64,000 nt of DNA from Okapia johnstoni (taxonomy: Eukaryota > Chordata > Mammalia > Artiodactyla > Giraffidae). The notes under the pieces are model-generated. The model searched no databases and was not told the DNA's origin. It saw nothing but the letters and a program-made list of their open reading frames with translations. This document shows, in pieces, positions 57,430-64,000 of the stretch. Positions within the stretch are counted from its first letter, which is position 1; each line of letters opens with the position of its first letter. The DNA is taken from contig CM044311.1 of NCBI GenBank assembly GCA_024291935.2, positions 20,297,001-20,361,000 on the forward strand, given 5' to 3'. The position numbers and the translations under genes are program-made.

Positions 57430-58010
57430 TTCAGTCGCTCAGTCATGTCTGACTCTTTGCGACCCCATGATTTGCAGCACGCCAGGCCTGTCTGTCCATC
57501 ACCAACTCCCGGAGTCTACCCAAACCCATGTCCATCGAGTTGGTGATGCCATCCAACCATCTCATCCTCTGTCATCCCCTTCTCCTCCCACCCCCAATCC
57601 TACCCAGCATTAGGGTCTTTTCCAATGAGTCAACTCTTCCCATGAGGTAGCCAAAGTATTGGAGTTTCAGCTTCAACATCAGTCCTTCCAATGAACACCC
57701 AGGACTGATCTCCTTTAGGATGGATTGATTGAATCTCCTCGCAGTCCAAGTGACTCTCAAGAGTCTTCTCCAACACCACAGTTCAAAAGCATCAATTCTA
57801 CGGCGCTCAGCTTTCTTCACCATACAACTCTCACATCCATACATGACCACTGGAAACACCATAGCCTTGACTAGACAGACTTTTGTTGGCAAAGTAATGT
57901 CTCTGCTTTTAAATATGCTATCTAGGTTGGCCATAACCTTCCTTCCCAAGGAGTAAGCGTCTTTTAATTTCATGGCTGCAATCACCATCTGCAGTGATTC
58001 TGGAGCCCAA
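57430..58010 (-). mobile_element. BovB LINE 3' end, well preserved
   Basis: Antisense BovB from 'tttcagtcgctcagtcatg' to 'gtgattctggagccc'. The RT tail is open over 138 codons (57572-57988). It shares variants with the inner BovB at 31322 ('cctacccagcattaggg', 'gagtcaactctt'), suggesting the same subfamily. Confidence 0.93.
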
Positions 58011-59528
58011 TCAGGCCCACTATGCTTTAAATTTCAATCTCCCCTTGACAATCTCTATCAACCCTTTTGTATTACTTATCATCATCATCATCCCTTTAAC
58101 ATTTCATATCATTTATTTTTTAAATATATTTTGTTAATTGTATAATGCAAGTTTTTTAACTTCAGTAATTTTTTGTTGCCATTATTCTTGCAGAATATAG
58201 GTCTTTTACTTGAAGACTTTTTTTTTTTTTCTGTTGAGCTGGTAAGGATCCAGCTCCTGTTTTTAAGAATCACTGGGCTCTTACTAAGCTGCAGAGAATG
58301 AAAAAGAAAAAAGGAAAAACAGATGTGCACAGACAAAGGTCAAGGTATAGTGACACAATAAGGCTGCTCCAAGAGCTTCTTTCCCTCCTTTCCTCATGGA
58401 ATTTTCCAAAGAATGGAAAACTTTCAAAAGAAAAAATATTTTTCTCAAAATAATTTTCTTTCCCCTTTCTTGAAAATCCCTGTGGGTAATAGCATCCAAA
58501 CAGGACACCAAAGGAAGTTCTATGTGATGCTATAGTAATTGACTTAGACTGCTGTTAAAAAATCATCTTTTGTTTGTGCTTTTCTCTCTGCAGTGACACA
58601 TAAGCCTGCTGAAATAATGTGAAGCTTTGTGTGGGTTTTATCTCCAGGGCCTTCCCTTATTATACAAGACTTCATAGTTTACATTGTGTGTCATCAGTAA
58701 ACATCCTGTGCCTACTGCTGAGAAATTAAGTTTCTCAAAAACAGGTCAAATATTGTGTGGAGAGATGCTGGTATAATAATTCAAACTGAACTAGAGTACA
58801 TTCAAACTGAACTAGAGTACATTCTTTCCTGTTTTTCCAGAAATCATATGAAGGTTTGGTTTTGTTCTTGAAGACAGTGTATAAAATTATAGAGATAGTG
58901 GATTAATTTCAGAAAGTTGGGTTAGGTGTCTTCTGAAAAGATAGAAGTATAGTAACCAAAATTTTATTTTAAAAATTTCTGGAAAATACCCCTTAGAGTA
59001 CAGGTTAATTTTGCAGGTTATAAACTTGGCATTACAATGCTATCATATTACGTTATTTCAAAACAATGATGTAGACTACTCATATTTTTCTTTCTAATAA
59101 CATAGAAAAAATGTGTGTGCATCTGTGCTTCAAAAGTATTATTTCATAACATAATATTTATTTAGAAGAATTTGTAGCCCATATATTTATAAATGCATTG
59201 CCAAGGGACAAATTTTTCAAACTATAATCTCGGGTCATATGATGTGACCTTAGATTTAACTTTTAATAAACTAATAATACTTATTTTAATCAAAGATAGC
59301 TGAAAGGGCAAAACCTTTGAATTCAGCATAGTCAGATTCTTTTTTGTCCATATCTTTGAAAAGTGCACTCTTTCCTCAAGAAATAATTTTGAGTTAAAAC
59401 TTTGCACATATGAAATGCATTTGCTTTTATGAGATTAGGGATGTATAGATGTTTTGTTTTTACTAGAAAGTAGTGATGATATGTAAGGTGGTGGCCCCTT
59501 TGCAAAAAGAGAAAAGCTAAACTAATGC
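58011..59528. other. Long unassigned stretch
   Basis: It contains a tandem doublet of 21 bp at about 58779-58820 (attcaaactgaactagagta, repeated) and a T-run at 58220. No element or gene is recognised. Confidence 0.5.
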
Positions 59529-59703
59529 ACATGGCAAAGAATCTGCCTGCAAAGCAGGAAACCCAGGTTCCATCCCTGGGTCAAGAAAATCCCCTGGAAT
59601 AGGAAATTTCAAACCACTCCTGGGAAATCCCTTGGACAGAGGAGCTTGGAGAGCTATAGCCCATGGGTTTGCAAAGAGTCATACACAATTGAGTGACTTT
59701 CAG
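59529..59703 (+). mobile_element. Bov-tA SINE, diverged
   Basis: Sense copy missing the first part of the head and part of the middle ('cacatggcaaagaatctgcc' to 'caattgagtgactttc'). Confidence 0.85.
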
Positions 59704-60352
59704 CTCATCTTATGCATAGGTCAAAGACAAGAGAACTATGTGGCTTATTTTATCATTAATTGATGGATTCATTATCTGCTCAATATTGAGAATTTTGTGT
59801 TTGGAGGATTTTAAAACAAGCAAAGCAAAAATCTGAGAGCTCAAGCAACATCTGTTTGAGTAGTAAGGTATGATAAATGCTTTCAAATTGTACATGGTTG
59901 CCCAGTTAATTATGCTCTTGTAAACAATGAACATTGGTATCAAATTCACTTTTCTGAAGACATGGAACAGGCATAACAAACTACCCTCAGAAAACCTCCT
60001 GCTTTGGTACAGCTTATGACCCAAGAATAATTTTTACATTTGTAATTGGTTCAATTTCAAATGGTTAAGTATCCACCTACTAGATTTCACCTCTTGTCTC
60101 ACAAAGCCTAAAATATTTATTATAATGCCTTGTAAGAAAATGTTTGTCAACCCTGATATAGAATATAAACATGTACTTGATTCTCTTGATTCTTCCTCTA
60201 TAGATGATGATACCTGGCTTTAAATTTATATATAATTACACATACAAATATGCATATGTGTATATAATATATATAAATGTACATTCATGTCTGTGCATGT
60301 GTGTATAGCTATCTTTCTCTCTCTCTCTGAGAGAGAAATGTAAGAAATATTC
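59704..60352. other. Unassigned with CA/TA and CT/GA runs
   Basis: TA/CA-rich sequence at 60225-60310 and a ctctctctct-gagagaga palindrome-like run near 60318-60336. Nothing else. Confidence 0.5.
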
Positions 60353-60561
60353 TCTCGTGGCTCAATGGTAAAGAACCCACCTGCAATGTGGTAGCTGCAG
60401 GAGACGCAATTTAATCCCTGAGTCAGGAAGATTCCCTGGAGGAGGGTATGGCAAAACACTCCATTATTCTTGCCTAGAGAATCCCAGTGTAAAGGAGCCT
60501 TGTGGGCTACAGTCCATAGAGTTGCAAAGAGTTGACACCAATGAAGCGATTTAGCACACAA
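60353..60561 (+). mobile_element. Bov-tA SINE
   Basis: Sense copy ('tctcgtggctcaatggtaaag' to 'gaagcgatttagcacac') with a small insertion in the head. Confidence 0.88.
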
Positions 60562-61007
60562 AGGGGGTTATCCTAGATTACATTGTGAAGCCTGAGTCAA
60601 TCAGTAGAATGACCTTAATAGCAGAATTAAGGCTTCAGTGAAGAAATCCTGCTGCGGATTGCTGATCTCTGAGGACAGGGGACCACCTGACTGATACGGA
60701 TGACTGAGGGTCACTTGACAGACTCCCATAAGTCTGTGACTCTGTCTTCTCAGGAGGATTGGGCCAGATGGGGCATTGCTTCTCAGGAGGTGAATCTAGT
60801 TCTGGAGTAGAAAAAAATATCAGCTAAACTGCTGCTTTGGGAACCAACAGCTCTTGCCCCAGTAAAGAACTCTTGCTGGAGTAATGTGGTCAGGAGCATG
60901 AGGCAACAGGAAACTCCGTCTCCAGTTATGTTTCCTATTGACAAAGCTCCACAAGTACTGGCTGGCAAAAGAAATGAGCTTTGAAGAATCCCAGCTTGGG
61001 AATCACA
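60562..61007. other. Unassigned, GC-richer
   Basis: Positions 60590-60990 are noticeably richer in G+C than average here. No exon or repeat family is recognised. Confidence 0.4.
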
Positions 61008-61427
61008 GTTCAGTTCAGTTCAGTCACTCAGTCATGTCCGACTCTTTGCGACCCCGTGTTCTGTAGTGCACCAGGCTTCCCTGTCCATCAGCAACTCCTG
61101 GAGCTTGCTCAAACTCATGTCCACTGAGTCGGTGCTGCCATTCAACTAGCTCATCCTCTGTCATCCCCTTCTCCTCTTGCCTTCAATCTTTCCCAGCATC
61201 AGGGTCTTTTTTAATGACTCAACTCTTCGTATCAGGTGGCCAAAGTATTGGAGTTTCAGCTTCAGCATCAGTCCTTCCAATGAGTTTTCAGGACTGATTT
61301 CCATTAAGATTGACTGGTTTGATCTCCTCACTGTCCAAAGGACTCTCAAGAGTCTTCTCCAACACCACAGTTCGGTGGTCAGCTTTCTTTACGCTCCAAC
61401 TCTCTCATCAATACATGACTACTGGTC
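61008..61427 (-). mobile_element. BovB LINE 3' end
   Basis: Antisense BovB from the canonical 'cagttcagttcagtcactcag' to 'tacatgactactgg'. The RT tail frame lies at 61161-61349. A small deletion occurs near 61370. Confidence 0.92.
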
Positions 61428-61429
61428 CA

Positions 61430-62944
61430 TTGGAAGCTGAGACTCAGTATCTAATTACAAACACACTGGTCATTGTTTCACAGTGAGTGTTACAAAAGGG
61501 GGTATAAATTGGGCTCCTGGAAAATAAAACTGCCTTTAGAAGATATTTATATTTATCTCCAAGTTTGGCTGTTCCAAATACTATTAATTCATTAATGGAT
61601 ATCATAGCTAACTTGTAACTTCAGTTCAACTTATCAAATATGTATTTATCATATCAAATATGTATTTATCATAACTATGAAGCAGGTTAGATGTAGTCAC
61701 ATAACCTTGTCAGAAAAGGGACAGTCAGTTTGGGGCCCTTCATTCAGCTTTATTTTCCACTTGCTAAAGAGAAAATCCTAATGCTTGAGACTATGTCATA
61801 TACATTCTCCAACTACTAGTTTCCTATGTGTGAGAACAGAAATTTATGCTTCTCCTATAAAATCTGTCTTGTAGCAAATATAGATTAAAATTTGAGGAGA
61901 AAAGAAAAAAAATATGATTTCTATGTGAGAATAAATTAGAAATTATACTAAATCCTCGACCATTTAATATTATTTAAGAGCTGTCAATATGTGTAAGGGT
62001 TTTGCAAAAATCACTCTGAATCAACATGAAAATCTATGGATGTAACTCTTTGAGAATATAATGAGTATTTAATGTTGGTTAATTTTAAGAAACTACATAT
62101 TTGATTTAAGCGATAGAAAAGAAATATAATTTCAAAAGTATAAACCAAAAGGCATGTGCCTTGAGACATGTTTAAGGTGAATCGGAAAGTCCTTCAGCAG
62201 ATTCAGTGGACTCAAAAACATAGAGAAACAAATTCTGAGATATATTTATACTTCTAGCAGATGTAATACTGAAGTCTCATTTATAGAAGTGAAAGCTGGT
62301 TATAATGATATGTAATAAATATTTCATTTTGAAATAATGATATGGAAGTCTCACAACATCAGAGTTCTATTCAGGAAATACATGACCAGAGAGACATTGT
62401 CAAACATAAAGCAGCTTTATGGAACATACCTTGTCATTACTATTGTGCCAGGTGATAGCTGGCAGCTAAGGAGGAGAACAAGCTGGTGACTGTCCTTTTC
62501 TCTTGCAGGAACTTTTTGCTTTAGGAGAGTATTTACCTTCTGATTGTGCTGAGTTCCAAATACTCTTCTTTACCAAAATATGGTTTTGACATTTGCCCTA
62601 TCAGACAGGAGACACTCCTAATCCAAATTTTCCTAATCCAAATTTTTTGATTGAATATATATATTTAATGATGCATTTAGATTAATGGCCTATAACTCTA
62701 TAATATGAAAATAAATATTTCAAGTTTAAAATATTATTTTAATCAGGAGAAGTTTCTTGTATCTCCCCAATTGGTTTTTATCAAGGTCTTCTTTGTAGAA
62801 GGATTATATCTAGATGTAACAAGAAACTGGTTAATAACCTACGTATGGAATAAATCAGTTAATACATCTACTTTAATTTTTAAATAATGCTCAGAAACTG
62901 TAAAAGATGGGGAAATCATTGTCCTTCTTCCACTATTTTTGTCA
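61430..62944. other. Long unassigned AT-rich stretch
   Basis: A perfect tandem doublet (atcaaatatgtatttatcat twice) lies at 61634-61673, and a short doublet (ctaatccaaatttt) near 62617-62645. No gene or repeat family is recognised. Confidence 0.5.
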
Positions 62945-63375
62945 CTTGAGCTTCCCAGGTGGTGCTATATGGTAAAGAACCCACATGCCAATGCAGAAGA
63001 TTTAAGAGATGCATGTTCAATACCTGGGTCGGGATGATCTCATAGAGAAGGAAGTTGCAACCCACTCTAATATTCTTGGGTTTCCCTGGTAGCTCAGTTG
63101 TTAAGGAATCCATCTGCAATGCAGGAGACCTGGGCTCGATCCCTGGGTTGGGAAGATATCTTGGAGAAGGGAAAGTCTACCCACTCCAGTATTCTGGCCT
63201 GGAGAATTCCGTAGACTGTATAGTCCATGGCGTTGCAAAGAGCCGGACACAACTGAGCGATTTTACCTCACCAGTATTCCAACCTGGAGAATCCCATGGA
63301 CAGAGGAGCCTGGAGGGCTAAGGTCTATACGGTCACAAAGAGTCTAGCATGACTGAAGCAACTTAGCACACACAC
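62945..63375 (+). mobile_element. Bov-tA SINE (outer), split by another SINE
   Basis: The head and middle are at 62945-63077 ('gagcttcccaggtggtgct'). The remaining middle and tail are at 63269-63375 ('cagtattccaacctgg...actgaagcaacttagcac'). Together they make one full-length copy. Confidence 0.88.
63078..63268 (+). mobile_element. Bov-tA SINE (inner) nested in Bov-tA
   Basis: A complete sense SINE ('gggtttccctggtagctcag' to 'caactgagcgattttacc') inserted into the middle of the outer one. It keeps more CpGs than its host. Confidence 0.88.
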
Positions 63376-63379
63376 ATGC

Positions 63380-63775
63380 ATTTGTTATATCAATGTATCA
63401 TTGCCAACATTGAGGATATTGTATCTTCTAACCAGGAAAAAGTGTTAAAAAGCTTGCAAATTAAGCTATGGTTTCTCCGTTTTTTTCTTGTAGAAAACAT
63501 TGCTTCCCTTTAAATTCCACCTCTGAAGAAATCTGCAAGTAAGTAGTAGGAAAGGCTGAAACACAAATTAAAAAATTTGCTTCATTTCTATCATCAACAG
63601 TATTTTTTTTTGAGAGTAAGTGGAATTTATATCAAAAAGAAGTTGAGGATTAACAGGAAGGTTATAAAGGCTCTGGAAGAATAATAAAACATAAAGGCAG
63701 TAAATTCAAATTAACATGTTAAAGAGAAACTATTGTTTATTTTTCTCCCCAAAGCATTTTATCATCTCATAATAC
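63380..63775. other. Unassigned AT-rich sequence
   Basis: Nothing recognised. Confidence 0.5.
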
Positions 63776-64000
63776 CACCCTTTTGAATTGTGGTGTTGGA
63801 GAAGACTCTTGAGAGTCCCTTGGACTGCAAGATCAAATGAGTCAATCCTAAAGGAAATAAATCCTGAATATTCACTGGAAGGACTGATGCTGAAGCTGAA
63901 GCTCCAGTACTTTGGCCACCTGATGTGAAGAGCCGACACACTGGAAAAGACCCTGATGCTGAGAAAGATTGAAGGCAAAAGAAGAAGGAGGTTTCAGAGG
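63776..64000 (+). mobile_element. BovB LINE 3' region, running off the window
   Basis: Sense BovB from 'ttgaattgtggtgttggag' to the RT tail ('gaaagattgaaggcaaaag'). The 3' terminus would lie beyond position 64000. Antisense frames over it are shadows. Confidence 0.9.

Overview
The window is AT-rich, CpG-poor mammalian intergenic DNA from a ruminant (bovid-type) genome. The diagnosis rests on the repeats. There are about 17 fragments of the BovB (RTE-clade) LINE, about 28 tRNA-derived Bov-tA / Bov-A / Bov-A2 SINEs, several 5'-truncated LINE-1 copies with the bovine-type 3' UTR, and two CHR-type cetartiodactyl SINEs. MIR, MLT1 (ERVL-MaLR), a MER5A-like hAT relic and other ancient mammalian repeats form an older layer. 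I see no host protein-coding exon, tRNA, rRNA, CRISPR array or CpG island. Every ORF with recognisable content is a retroelement relic. The sequence does not separate cattle from sheep, goat or bison.

Layout. 0-10 kb: a BovB with a SINE inside it, next to a degenerate L1 (2.1-5.0 kb), another BovB, and a block of weakly repeated ~285-bp-spaced modules (6.4-8.3 kb). 10-21 kb: SINE-rich, with four BovB 3' ends. 21.9-23.0 kb: a long inverted repeat with a SINE in its loop. 24.2-26.0 kb: an MLT1 fragment and an ancient LTR-like element interrupted by a BovB that keeps a 267-codon reverse transcriptase (RT) ORF. 29.1-33.5 kb: a BovB nested inside another BovB, the whole bounded by a 12-bp target-site duplication. 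34-41 kb: MIR, MLT1 LTR, BovB with a nested Bov-A2, and CHR SINEs. 41.7-45 kb: a BovB, an uninterrupted (AG)57 tract and a decayed class I endogenous retrovirus with recognisable gag, protease and RT remnants. 45.6-51.3 kb: hAT relic, BovB, MIR, bovine L1 3' end, and two BovB 3' ends head to head. 51.6-52.6 kb: a second long non-BovB inverted repeat. 54.5-56.9 kb: a second copy of the ancient LTR-like element, split by BovB and SINE insertions. 57-64 kb: further BovB and SINE copies, the last BovB running off the window.

No genes work together here. The relationship that can be read is the order of insertion: MIR/MLT1/old LTR-like and ERV layers were hit by BovB and L1, then by SINEs that depend on BovB/L1 machinery. 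The least ordinary features are the two unassigned inverted repeats, the nested BovB pair (whose younger member has a reverse transcriptase broken by apparently one frameshift), the retroviral relic and the reiterated module at 6.4-8.3 kb. Repeat family names come from remembered consensus features, not from a search.
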